Source: Saprolegnia diclina VS20 (taxonomy: Eukaryota; Oomycota; Saprolegniomycetes; Saprolegniales; Saprolegniaceae). From it: a stretch of DNA of 61,539 bases. The stretch covers positions 620,169 to 681,707 of the forward strand of contig NW_008246080.1 in assembly GCF_000281045.1 (NCBI RefSeq), in the 5' to 3' direction. Under the pieces are notes generated by a model, which saw nothing but the letters and a program-made list of their open reading frames with translations, ran no database searches and was not told where the DNA came from. Positions 21,181 through 30,970 of the stretch are shown here, piece by piece. The first letter of the stretch is position 1; each line of letters starts with the position of its first letter. Position numbers and translations under genes: made by a program.

Positions 21181-23120
21181 ATGATGAAGAAGCAGCGGTC
21201 GCTCCATGAGTACTTCGTCAAGCCCAAGCGCAAGGCCGTCGTCCTGGATGAGGCCGACGCGGACGCGGCCGACGACGTCGTCGAGCGCCGGACCGCGCTG
21301 GAGACGACCCTGAACTTTGACGACGACGACGACGACGCCGAGGACGACGACGACGGCGATGAGCCACAGCCCAAGCGCATCGACTTCAACGCGCTCTTGA
21401 GCCAGACGCAAAAGTCCGAGCCCGATTACGAACAGCCACCAGAGCTCGAGCCGCCGGCGTACCACCCGTGGAGCCAGGACTTTGGCACGGCGCCGTGCTT
21501 CTCGAACATGTACAGCCAAGACGCCTTTTGCGACTTTTCGACGCCGCAGGACCAGCCTGTGCTGCACATGTCCCATCCGCGGTCGCCGTCGCCGGTCAAG
21601 AAGCGGCCGCGCACGGTGCCACGCCTCACAGTGATGCCCTTCAACGAGAGCCCCATTGCGCCGGCGCGTGCCAAGCCCGATGCAGAAGGTACGTGCATGC
21701 AGTGGGGCATGGAGACGGAGCATGGCAGTAGGCACACACAAAGCACCACTGCGCCCGACGACGACGCCGATGAAGCAGAAGCCGATCGCGCTCCCACGCC
21801 CTGTCGCGTCCATCCCGGAAGAAATGTACGCAGCGAGGCTATCCTGCAAGATGAACTCTTATGCTTGTAGCGCGTCGGTGCCGGAAATCAACACCAACCC
21901 GTTCGCGGCCGCCATGGACGACCGGCGACGGCCCAAGAAGCGCAGTCTGCCTCCGCCTCGTACGGTTTGTGTCGAGACCTCGCTCACCCGTCGATGTAGT
22001 GTGGCTCGGTACAACCAACTCGTCGACGTCCAAGTACCTGCTCGAGTTTGTCGAGCAAGAGGTACGACGACGTTGCGTCTCCACATTGCCTACGGCGACT
22101 AGGTCCTTGGCTCCGGCTCGTTCTCCAAAGTGCTCAAGTGCATCAAACGGTTTGACGGCTGGGTGTATGCCATCAAGAAGAGCAAGCGCCATTTTCGTGG
22201 CAACTCGGACAAGTACTGTCTGCCCTGCTTCATACATTTGCTCAAGAGCGAGTAGGCAGCGCGCGCTGCGCGAAGTCCACGCGCTCGCTGCGCTCAGCGC
22301 AAGCCCCCACATTGTGCAGTACTTTGACGCATGGATCGAAGACGACCTGTTGTACATTCAGCTCGAGTACTGCCATGGCTGTTCGCTGCAGTCGTTCCTC
22401 GCCGAGAGCAAGCCGATCGCCGAGGTCACGCTGCGCAAGCTGCTCGCCCACATTGCCAGAGTACGCGGCTTCCGCGGCGACGTTGGCTTGACGCTGCGTA
22501 GGCACTGCGGGACATGCACGCGCTCAAGCTCGTGCACATGGATATCAAGGTCGACAATATGCTCCGCGCCGCCAACGGCGTCTACAAGGTTGGTCCGTCT
22601 CGGAGTCTTTTGTCAAAGGGAAATGGTAGCTTGGCGACCTTGGCACCGTCGTGTCCATGGACGGGGCCATGGAAATCATGGAGGGCGACTACCGGTACCT
22701 GTCGCGCGAGCTCCTCGAGGGCAATCGGTCCCACCTGAGCGCCGGCGACATATTTGCTCTGGGCGCGTCCATATACGAACTGGTGCGACCGACGCGCGGT
22801 GCAAAGGCTCACACATGACGCAGGCGCGTGGCGTGCCCCTGCCTTCCGAGGGCGACGAGTGGCAAACCATTCGCGACGGCGACCTCGCGACGTTCCGGTA
22901 CGTCGGTGGTGACGTGGAGCTGGCTGGTCCAATGGTACCGATGTAGGCACTATTCGAGCTCGCTCCAGCATCTCATTGGGGTGCGTGGCTTTGCTTTGCC
23001 GGACGACCAATCTCATGCATGCCGTGAGTGTAGAGTATGATGCACCCGGACCCGCTCCAGCGCCCGACCGCCGACGAGATCCTGCAGCACGAAGCCATCT
23101 TGGCCGTCGCCGACGCCTAG
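21181..23120 (+). CDS. WEE1: WEE1-family protein kinase with N-terminal PIP-box-like motif
   Basis: Ten or so exons. The N-terminal MMKKQRSLHEYFVKPKRK holds QRSLHEYF, a match to the PCNA-interacting (PIP) consensus QxxLxxYF, followed by basic residues. A long disordered region has an acidic run (FDDDDDDAEDDDDGDE) and Ser-Pro/Thr-Pro Cdk-like sites (SPSPVKK). The kinase domain begins YLLEFVEQEVLGSGSFSKVL (Gly loop), then WVYAIKKSK (catalytic Lys), REVHALAAL (Glu), LEYCHGCSLQSFL, LVHMDIKVDN (catalytic Asp), LGDLGTVVSMDG (DLG instead of DFG, as in Wee1 kinases), EGDYRYLSRELLEG and DIFALGASIYE. Wee1 kinases phosphorylate Cdk1 on its inhibitory Tyr. No membrane segment, so it is WEE1- rather than MYT1-like. 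The first intron is 21689-21731. Confidence 0.88.
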
Positions 23121-23291
23121 TGCTAGATCTAACTCGAACCAAATGTCACACTTGGCCACGCTCAAACTCTCGGTGTGCACCGGAGCATTCTCCCAGCATG
23201 TCAAGGCACTGGTCCACGTTCGAGGACGAACCACTCGTCGAAGATAATGGCGAGAGGTCGGATCGGCTGGCTAATATAGAACAGAAACGGT

Positions 23292-24392
23292 ATGCTTGGC
23301 TGCCTCCCGTCGGTCCGCGACTACCTCGTCGGCCACTGGTGCGTGGCCAAAGACATGGAAGCGGACGTCGTCGACTCGCTCACGACGACGCCGTCGACAC
23401 CGCGGCTGCCAATGCATCTGGACCTGGCGTCCGACGACCTCCTTACGCATCGGCTCAAGAGTCCGGGGCATCGGCGCAGCGTTTCGCTCGGGTCGGCGCC
23501 GTACTCGCCGCGGCGCCCGAGCTTCACGGCGCAGGTGCAGAGCCTCCCGGTGCGGTCGCCGCGGCCGCCGTATGCGACGCAGGAGGCGATGCTCATGCGC
23601 AACGTGCACATCAAATTTGTCAAAGCGCGCGGCCTCGAGGACCATAAGACGCGGTACGTGCTCTACTGCACCAACCTCGTCTCGGGCCGGCGCTGGGAAG
23701 TGACCAAGTCATTCCGCGACTTTTACGCGCTCAAGGTGTCGATTCTGCGCAATTTGCTCTACGGCCACAAGTGCGAAGAGATTTGCCCGTGGCTGTATGC
23801 GTACGTCTCGTCGAACTTCCCGCGCCGCCACCTCTTCCGGTCGCATTGGCGGAGCGTCGTGCTCGGGCGCATGACGGAGCTCCAGACCTTCTTCGACTAC
23901 CTCCAGGTCGTGCTGCGGCACCACGCGACGGTCCAGCCCCACACGTCGTGCCGCATCATCACGTACCTCCTTCCAAAGCTGCTCGTCGACTTCTTCTATG
24001 GCACGGCGCATCCACCGTCCGAGGCCGAGGCGTCGCCGACGTTTCTCGACGAGCGGCCGCGGGCGTCCATGAAGGCGACGGCCACCGACTGCGCGATCTG
24101 CTGCCTCCCGCTCAGCCAAGCCGAGAGCTGTCCGCTCTCGCCGACGACTGTCCAGCATACGATTGACGAGGCTTGCGTTGACGAAGACACGCGGCTGGAC
24201 GTGCAGCTGCGCCGGCGGCTCTCGCATACCAACTCGATCACGACGTTGACCTGCGGCCACCGCTTCCACGACGAGTGCATCTTGGAGAAGCTCAACCAGC
24301 GGCTACATTGTCCGCAGTGCGGCTTCGTACTGGGCGATGCTCCGGCGGCGGTCGTGCGCCCGGCCGCGCCCGTGCTCGGCGCCGTTGTGTAG
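23292..24392 (+). CDS. PX-domain + RING-finger protein, putative membrane-recruited E3 ligase
   Basis: 366 residues from ATG 23292; an upstream exon from ATG 23143 (MSHLATLKLSVCTGAF), joined in phase through an intron ending near 23280, is possible. Residues 20-95 are Ser/Pro-rich (SVSLGSAPYSPRRPS). A PX domain follows (VHIKFVKARGLEDHKTRYVL ... WEVTKSFRDFYALK ... LQTFFDYLQVVL). The C-terminus is a RING-H2: CAICCLPL, a 40-residue insert between the first and second Cys pairs, then LTCGHRFHDECILEKLNQR and CPQCG. PX domains bind phosphoinositides, so a ubiquitin ligase at endosomal membranes is a reasonable inference. The PX + RING pairing with a stretched RING is unusual. Follows WEE1 in the same direction. 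Confidence 0.78.
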   Translation: MLGCLPSVRDYLVGHWCVAKDMEADVVDSLTTTPSTPRLPMHLDLASDDLLTHRLKSPGHRRSVSLGSAPYSPRRPSFTAQVQSLPVRSPRPPYATQEAMLMRNVHIKFVKARGLEDHKTRYVLYCTNLVSGRRWEVTKSFRDFYALKVSILRNLLYGHKCEEICPWLYAYVSSNFPRRHLFRSHWRSVVLGRMTELQTFFDYLQVVLRHHATVQPHTSCRIITYLLPKLLVDFFYGTAHPPSEAEASPTFLDERPRASMKATATDCAICCLPLSQAESCPLSPTTVQHTIDEACVDEDTRLDVQLRRRLSHTNSITTLTCGHRFHDECILEKLNQRLHCPQCGFVLGDAPAAVVRPAAPVLGAVV

Positions 24393-24520
24393 CAAGTTAT
24401 CACAAATTTGAATCCTGCTTGCGTTTCAGTTTGAGTCCGATATTTTCTCAAAAATAGACGCAAGAGCAAGTGTTTTGAGAAATAGTGGGCGGTGGATTGA
24501 GTTTGAAAAAGGGACGGTCG

Positions 24521-26352
24521 ATGGAACCGCGGAAACGGGAGGTACGGCGGCGACGCTCGATCGGAGGCTCATGACGTGGCGCTAGGACAAGCGCTTCCAT
24601 GGCGCGTTCACGGGCGGCTTCTCCGCGGGCTACTACAACACGGTTGGCAGCAAGGAAGGCTGGGCGCCCAAGGCGTTCCAGTCGTCGCGGGATGGCGGCG
24701 CCGCGCCGACGCAGCGCATTGAAGATTTCCTCGACGACGAAGACGACCAGCTCCTCGGTCGGCGCCTCGAGCTCGCGTCCAAGTACGACCCGAACAATGC
24801 CACGCAGGACGCGACGAGCAAGCACATGCAGCAGGCCCAAGCCCATGGCGCGTCGATTCCCGGCTTCATGCCCGACGACTTTATCCAGCCCTCGCGCGAC
24901 TCGGTGGGCACGAAGCTTCTCTCAAGCATGGGCTGGAAGCAAGGCCAGGGCGTCGGCCCCAAGATCCGCAAGAGCAAGCTGAGCCGCTTCGACGACGGTG
25001 GCCATGGCGATGACGTTGTCTACGTTGCGCCCAAGCACAACGTGGACGTTACGGCCTTCCCGACGCCCAAGCTCGACAACTATGGCGTCGGGTACGACCC
25101 GTACATTGACGCGCCCGAGTTTGCGTTCCTCAAGCGGCGCCAAGACGCGGCGAAAGCAGCATCCGGCGTGCGCCAGATCATGACGTTCGCCGACGCGATG
25201 AAGCCATCAGTCGGGCGCAGCAACATGGGCCATGGACTCAGTGCGCTCGAAGAGAACGACGACTACGACGTGTACGCGGTCGAGACCCAAGACAACTTTG
25301 ACCGCGAGCTCCACGACGGCGCGTCACGGAAGCGCCTTCGCGCCCCGACGCCCGCCGATGCCAAGACACGCGCATTTCAAGTGTGCAGCGACGGCCGACC
25401 GCTGCTCAAAGGCTACGTGCTTCGTCGCGTGACGCCCAAGCCGTCCAAGGCCCTTCTCGCCCCGCTGAACGTGCCACCGACGTACGAGCCAGGTCGGCTG
25501 TTCCGTCCGCGGCCAGCGCCGCCGAGCTTGTACAACGACCACGCGTTCACGCTGCCGAAACGCGGCACGTCGACGACGCTCACGGCGACGCAGCGCGGTG
25601 CGCTCCTTGGCGAGCCGGTCGCCAAACCGTTGACAGCGCCCGCCTTGGGCGAGCAAGTGCGGGCGGGGATGCTGGCCGCCATGTCGAGTCGGTTTCAATC
25701 CGCGTCGTCGGCGAGTGAGCTGGCGGCGCCAAAAGCCGACGAGCGCAAGCCGCTCGAGCGGGCGACGCTGCCGTGGAAACCGGACCGGCTCCTCTGCAAG
25801 CGCTTCCGCGTCCAGCGACCCGATGAGTTTGTTGATGGAACCAAAGCCAGCGCGCTTGTGGACGAGAGCCAAGCACGGTTCGACCGCGAGATCGTGTCGC
25901 ACCTCAAGGACGCCGACGGATTCAAGGCGCCGCCAAAAGCCAGGACGGAGGATGCGCTGTTGCCCGAGCTGCCGCCGGTCGTGCGACCGCCCGAAGACCT
26001 CTTCAAGTCGATCTTTGATGTCGACGAGCAAAGTCAAGGTGAGGATGACGAGAGCAGCAGCAGTAGCGACGAAGATGAAGCAACGGAAGCGATGGCCGCG
26101 CCGACCATGGCACAGAAGACGTTGTCCAATGTTGTGCAGCAGCACTCGAGCGTCGTCGTTGCGCCATCCGCCACACACGATGCGTCGGACGACAGTAGCA
26201 GCAGCAGTGACGACGACGCGTCGACCACCCGCCGTCGGTCGCACAAGGCGGAGAAGAAGCGCAAGCACAAGGCCAAGAAGGAAAAGAAAGCTAAAAAGGA
26301 GAAAAAAGCCAAATCGCACAAGAAAGACTCCAAGCGCCGCCGAAAAGATTAG
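24521..26352 (+). CDS. GPATCH1: G-patch domain-containing protein 1 (GPATCH1)
   Basis: 595 residues in two exons: a seven-residue first exon (MEPRKRE, 24521-24541), intron 24542-24585, then the rest. The joined N-terminus DKRFHGAFTGGFSAGYYNTV and GSKEGWAPKAFQSSR matches GPATCH1 closely, followed by RIEDFLDDEDDQLLG, the G-patch (VGTKLLSSMGWKQGQGVGPK, residues about 115-140), NYGVGYDPYIDAPEF, and DRLLCKRFRVQRPD. Long acidic Ser runs and a Lys-rich tail (KKEKKAKKEKKAK) end the protein. GPATCH1 activates a DEAH helicase (DHX35) in the spliceosome. Small first exon identified from the open frame and the conserved KRFHGAF motif. Confidence 0.92.
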
Positions 26353-26780
26353 TTAATCGTTTGCAATGATTTGAGTCGAATGAATGTATCAACTGCGACC
26401 CGTTGATATTATTGTCGGTAGGTGTTTCTGTTGCCACAAGTAGATAACTTTTGTACTAGTTGCTCAAAATTCACGACTGTACGAGGCGGCTCTTCTAGCT
26501 CGTCTCATGGAACATAAGACCAGCTATAACATAAGACCAGCTAGAAGAGCCGCCTCGTACAGTCGTGAGTCTTAAGCCGTTCCATGACGTTCGCTTAGGA
26601 GGGCCAAGAAGGTCAATGAATGCACAGGCGCCTTGTCTAGATCCGCAAGAAGACGAGAGGGAGGCAGCTACCTTCCTATTGGCGGCGGTACAGCGTGAAC
26701 TTGTAGAATGTAAAAGGAAATATCATTATGTCAAGAAAAGGGGTGGGGTAAGGTAGGGTCTAGCATCGTCTAACAAAAAT
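26353..26780. other. Convergent intergenic region with foldback element
   Basis: Between converging GPATCH1 and nucleolin-like genes. Apart from the hairpin at 26471-26568, nothing recognisable. Confidence 0.5.
26471..26568. repeat. Foldback element: perfect 30-nt inverted repeat with tandem repeat in loop
   Basis: Arms 26471-26500 and 26539-26568 are exact reverse complements over 30 bases (left arm begins TCACGACTGTACGAGGCGGC). The 38-base loop and first bases of the right arm hold a 17-base direct repeat (26511-26527 and 26528-26544, AACATAAGACCAGCTA with one difference at the end). No flanking target-site duplication was obvious. Could be a MITE-like insertion or a strong RNA hairpin shared by two converging transcripts. 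Confidence 0.75.
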
Positions 26781-28187
26781 CTAGTCGAAAGTCTTCTTCT
26801 GGCCCTGGAAGTTCTGGATCGACGACGACTGGCGCTTGGGGGGACCGCCGGCACCACGGCCGCCACGGCCGCCAAAGCCACCGCCACGGCCGCCGCGACC
26901 ACCGTCACGACCACCACGGCCGCCGAAACCACGGCCACCGCCACGGCCACCATCACCACGGCCACCACGGCCGCCGAAGCCACCGCCACGGCCACCGCCG
27001 TTGCCGCCGCCGAACGAGCGCTCGGGCTTGGGGGCAGCGTAGTTGACGCGGATCGCACGGCCGAGGACGTCCGTACCGCCGAGCTTGACAGCCTCATCGA
27101 CGGCTTCCGTCGTCTCGAAGTCGACGTGGCCGAAACCGCGGAAGTCGCCGGTCTCGCGGTCCGTGGCGAGACGGACATGCGCGATGGGGCCGCAGTGCTG
27201 GAAGGTGGCGTACATCGTGTCTTCGTCAATGTTCCAGCTGAGGTTGCCGACGAACACCGACACGCAGCCCTCGGGCTTCTCCTCGAGCTGGTTCTTCTTC
27301 TCGGCCGAGCGGACCTTCATCCAGCGGCCGCCGAAGTCGGCGCCGTCGTGGGCGAGGGCAGCAGCGGCTTCGTCAGCGTTGCTGTACGTGATGAAAGCCG
27401 TACCGGTCGAGCGGCCATCGGCAGCCATCGGGAAGCGGATGGCCGTGATCGTGCCCGAGGTTTCGAAGATGGCGCGGAGTTCGCTCTCGTCGACGACCCA
27501 CGGGAGGCCGGCGATGAAGATCTCGGCGCAGCCGGCATCGACCGCCTTGGCCGAGCCGTCCGCGGCCTTCTGGACCTTGGCGGGCTGCTCCGAGGACTCC
27601 GAGGCCTTGCGCTTCTTGATGACCGGGGTCTCTTCCTCATCCGAGGACGAGTCCGACGACGAATCCGACGACGACTCGGCCTTCTTGGCGGGCGCGGCCT
27701 TCTTGGCCGGGGCCTCATCCTCCGACGACGAGTCCGACGACGACTCAGCCTTCTTGGCAGCCGCGGCCTTCTTGGCGGGCGCGGCCTTCTTGGCCGGGGC
27801 CTCATCCTCCGAGCTCGAGCTCGAGTCCGACGACGACTCGGCCTTCTTGGCGGGCGCGGCCTTCTTGACCGGCGACTTCTTGACCGGGGCGGCCTTCTTC
27901 GGGGCCTCGTCTTCCGAGTCCGACGACGAGTCCGACGACGACGAGTCGGCCTTCTTGGCAGGCGCGGCCTTCTTGACCGGCGACTTCTTGACCGGGGCGG
28001 CCTTCTTCTTGGGGGCCTCATCCTCCGAGGACGATTCCGACTCGGACGACGACGAAGCGGCCTTCTTCACCGGGGCCTTCTTGGCCGGGGCGGCCTTCTT
28101 CGGGGCCTCATCCTCCGACGAGGACGACGACGAGTCCGAGCTGCTGCTGGCAGCGACGGGCACGGGCTTAGCTTGCTTCTTGGCCAT
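26781..28187 (-). CDS. Nucleolin/Nsr1-like protein
   Basis: Single exon, 468 residues, in the classical nucleolin order. The N-terminal 200 residues alternate acidic Ser/Asp/Glu tracts (SSSSDSSSSSSEDEAPKK) with basic Lys-Ala-Pro modules (KKAAPVKKSPVKKAAPAKK), at least six cycles. Two RRMs follow: RNP2 IFIAGL with RNP1-like GTAFITY, and VFVGNL with RGFGHVDF. The C-terminus is a GAR domain of Gly-Arg-Phe repeats (GGRGGRGDGGRGGGRGFGG). Nucleolin binds rRNA and organises pre-rRNA processing and ribosome assembly in the nucleolus. Strongly biased to C/G-ending codons, in line with high expression. Divergent promoter region upstream contains CCAAT boxes. Confidence 0.9.
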   Translation of the reverse strand: MAKKQAKPVPVAASSSSDSSSSSSEDEAPKKAAPAKKAPVKKAASSSSESESSSEDEAPKKKAAPVKKSPVKKAAPAKKADSSSSDSSSDSEDEAPKKAAPVKKSPVKKAAPAKKAESSSDSSSSSEDEAPAKKAAPAKKAAAAKKAESSSDSSSEDEAPAKKAAPAKKAESSSDSSSDSSSDEEETPVIKKRKASESSEQPAKVQKAADGSAKAVDAGCAEIFIAGLPWVVDESELRAIFETSGTITAIRFPMAADGRSTGTAFITYSNADEAAAALAHDGADFGGRWMKVRSAEKKNQLEEKPEGCVSVFVGNLSWNIDEDTMYATFQHCGPIAHVRLATDRETGDFRGFGHVDFETTEAVDEAVKLGGTDVLGRAIRVNYAAPKPERSFGGGNGGGRGGGFGGRGGRGDGGRGGGRGFGGRGGRDGGRGGRGGGFGGRGGRGAGGPPKRQSSSIQNFQGQKKTFD

Positions 28188-29089
28188 AGTGATGGAAATC
28201 TGAGTGTGAGATGAGAGCCACCGCGCTCGCTCGAGCTTGAATGGCTCGCAAACCTTGCACCGTGCGAGCCAACCAACGCGTTCGATTTCGAATGCGACGA
28301 TGCCATTGGCGGGCGTCGCAAACTATTTGGCCAATCACGATGGCGCACCCGATTTTCCAGTCGTTGGGGTGGTGGCGGCCCAACGCAGCCAATCAGCGCC
28401 ACGCACTGGATACGGGCCAGGACGCGACGAGCGACCGCGTTCCGCGGGTGGACGCGCTACAGCGGCGCTTCAATCCCGGCCCTCGCACGCGTATCCAACA
28501 CGATGACGTGGCACCTGCTGCGGCAGCGACCATGTCCTCGGCGCCGACGGCGAAAGGCAACTTCAAGTTGGCCGTCGTGGCAAGATGATGCGAGGGATAA
28601 AGCGTCGTGTATAAGTACCAGGGCCCGCACGGCCAATGATGCGACACAGCCATGGCAAGCAGTCAATGGCGTCGGTGGCAGCCGTCATAAACAATGTCGT
28701 ATCTGGCGGATATAGCCGTGCCGACGCTGTGTGCAGCGCTGCAGGAGAGGAAGCTCGTTGTCGAGGACGTCGTCGTCGGCCTCGCAGCGGCCATTCCTTG
28801 CTACTACTAGTACGTACGTGGATGGATGCAACGAGCGAGCTCGTTGCTCGACTGTCGCGATCGATCGATGCGTTCTACGAGCGCTAGAAAGGGCAGTCTG
28901 CAGAGTACGAGCCGGATATTGTGCGTACGCTTACGTAGCGGTACGACAATGTGCAAAATACCAGGGCATCGCAACGACGTACGTCACGCCGTAGTACTGC
29001 ATTGAGCACGTCAGTAGCATTTGCATACTAGTATTGTTGTTGTTGATGTACGATCGTCCGTTGCCCGATCTTGAAAAGACACTTTGCGG
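28188..29089. other. Nucleolin promoter and unresolved small frames
   Basis: Promoter-like sequence for the nucleolin gene: ATTGG 28305-28309, CCAAT 28331-28335 and 28389-28393. From 28694 a short frame (MSYLADIAVPTLCAAL...) stops at 28810, and another frame (DATSELVARLSRSIDAFYE) continues through two in-frame TAG codons at about 28887 and 28938. These may be exons of a small gene or a decayed one; I cannot join them convincingly. Confidence 0.4.
28305..28393. promoter_or_regulatory. CCAAT cluster upstream of nucleolin-like gene
   Basis: One reverse (28305-28309) and two forward (28331-28335, 28389-28393) CCAAT boxes, 120-205 bases upstream of the start. Confidence 0.4.
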
Positions 29090-30391
29090 ATGCGGCCCGT
29101 GTACTACGAGCCCGTCGCGCGCGTCTACTATGGCAGCGTGTGCTCGGCGGCGTACCTCCTCTCGTGGCTAGCATGGCTCACGACGTTTCTCTTGCCACTC
29201 TTGCTCGTCTACGATACGTCCAGTGACGCTCTACGCTCGTATGCTATGGCTTATGACATGGGTAGCGTTCTGGCCGCACTCGATCGCGTACCGGGAGCAG
29301 CCGTCTATGCAGTACATGTACCAGACGCTGCTTCTCATTGAAGGCACGGCGCGCGACGACCAAGGCAATGTGCGCGTCTTCTCGGGCTTTTGGAGTACGC
29401 TGCCGACAAGCGTCAATCAGCTCGCGGGCGCCGCGCTGCGCCCCGGGCAAATTCAGTCGTTTGCTGACGACGACAACCGCGACGGGCTGCTAGACCGCGT
29501 CTCGATCGAGGTGGCGATCGCAGTGAATGCCGGCGAAAGCGTTCATAAGGCGTCGCTGCTCGTGATGTTCAACGCGACGATGCAGGTGGATAGGATACTG
29601 TGTCCTTTCTCACTTTGCACTATTGTCTTTGCCACCTAGACGCATGCCCAGCTATGCATGGATGTCATGGCGCTCGTCTCGCATGCGTCGCCGCTGCCAG
29701 GCAGCGTCCTCTACACTGTGGGCGATCTCGCACTGAGCTTCAAGCGACCGTTGCCACTCACGACCACGTACACGACGATGCTCATCTAAGATCTGATAGA
29801 CGATCGCCTTAGGTGTGCGACGCCGTATGCAACTGACGCGCTGCTCAACGTGTCGTCACTCCAACACGCCGACGACTTGAGGTTCGAGCAGTTCATGCTG
29901 CGGCAGACCCGTCGCGAGAGTACGCTTCGTATTGATTTCGTCGCGCACAACGACGGGCTATAGATCGCGCCACTGTGGCCAATCAAGAGCACGTGTGGAT
30001 CCAAGATGCCAGTGAGGCCCCGCGGCGCTTTGTTATGAATGCGACGCTGAGTGTCCCCGTCTCCGACATTTCGTAGTCTTTTCTATCTATATATGGAGGG
30101 TGATTGGGGTGTAGGTACGTCCCGACGTTCTATGAGCGCCTCCAACGGGGCTGGGTCCAGGTACGACGAGCAGCAATGTTATTTTCTACGCACAGAGTTG
30201 ATTTATGGCTGTAGTACTACGCCGCATTCGTCCTTGTCGCGTCGCTCGTCACGTCGTTGGTCGCCTTCATCGTGCGCGAACGAGTACGTCCTCTGCTCTG
30301 TGCTACGATCAGCTAACATCCATAGCTCGTCGGAACGATCGAAGCCGCCACCAAAGCTACGGGCCCGCTCGCGCACTTTCATAGTCAGTAG
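29090..30391 (+). CDS. TMEM231: TMEM231, ciliary transition-zone protein
   Basis: Seven or so exons. MRPVYYEPVARVYYGSVCSA leads into the first membrane segment (LLSWLAWLTTFLLPLLLVY). Intron 29223-29265 joins YDTST to FWPHSIAYREQPSMQYMYQ, the TMEM231 EEQP motif region. Then GFWSTLPTSVNQLAGAALRP, SFADDDNRDGLLDRVSIEV, DVMALVSHASPLPGSVLYTV, DLALSFKRPLPLTTT, and over later introns TVANQEHVWIQDASEAPRRF, VMNATLSVP, YVPTFYERLQRGWVQ and a second membrane segment YYAAFVLVASLVTSLVAFIV, ending EAATKATGPLAHFHSQ. TMEM231 is a B9/MKS-complex protein at the ciliary gate with two membrane segments and a lumenal body, as seen here. Intron limits inferred from homology. Confidence 0.9.
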
Positions 30392-30970
30392 ATCTACGAT
30401 CACATCCAAGTCGTTACCATAAGTCTACTCCGCCTCCTGTACCGCAACCACAACAAACGAATGACAGACCTAATACTGTCATAATGGAGACCTTCCCAAG
30501 CCTCGTGTGGTCTAGAACTCAGAACTTATTCCAAGAGTTTGAGGCGGTGGGGTGAGACGTCGCTGGTAGTGATGTGGAATTCGCTTCCTTTCACGTGGCA
30601 CTTCAACATGCTTTTCATTTGTCATGTGTCCAACGGCCACCGAAGGGCCACGTCATTGCAGCGGGTTGAAATAACGCAGACGCTCCTGTCGTAGGCTCTT
30701 TCGTGCTGTACCTTAGCTGCTGAGGACTATCGAATAGTTACTCGACCTCCTCTTACTGCGGCCAAGCTCGGCCGCGCGTGCTCGCTCTGTCCACAGCAAC
30801 CAGCGACGGCAGCTGGTTTACCTTCTCACATTTCAACAAAATGAGCCAATCACGATGCGATTTCGACACCATTTTAACCAATGAAAACGCTGCGCCAATC
30901 AAAACGCCACGATTGTGATGGGCTTCAAGAAACCGAAAGGGCAATTTCGTTGCGTATTTCTGATTTGGCC
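30392..30970. other. Intergenic region, promoter of PH/GRDP-like gene
   Basis: No gene seen. Last 130 bases contain three CCAAT boxes. Confidence 0.45.
30845..30899 (+). promoter_or_regulatory. Three CCAAT boxes upstream of PH/GRDP-like gene
   Basis: CCAAT at 30845-30849, 30878-30882 and 30895-30899. Their position argues that translation starts at 30971 rather than at the upstream in-frame ATG 30881, which overlaps the second box. Confidence 0.45.

Noticed and set aside
27043-28214. Two long plus-strand frames opposite the nucleolin-like gene
   Set aside because: Mirror images of the repetitive Ser/Asp and Lys/Ala coding sequence; the minus strand has complete RRMs and a GAR domain.
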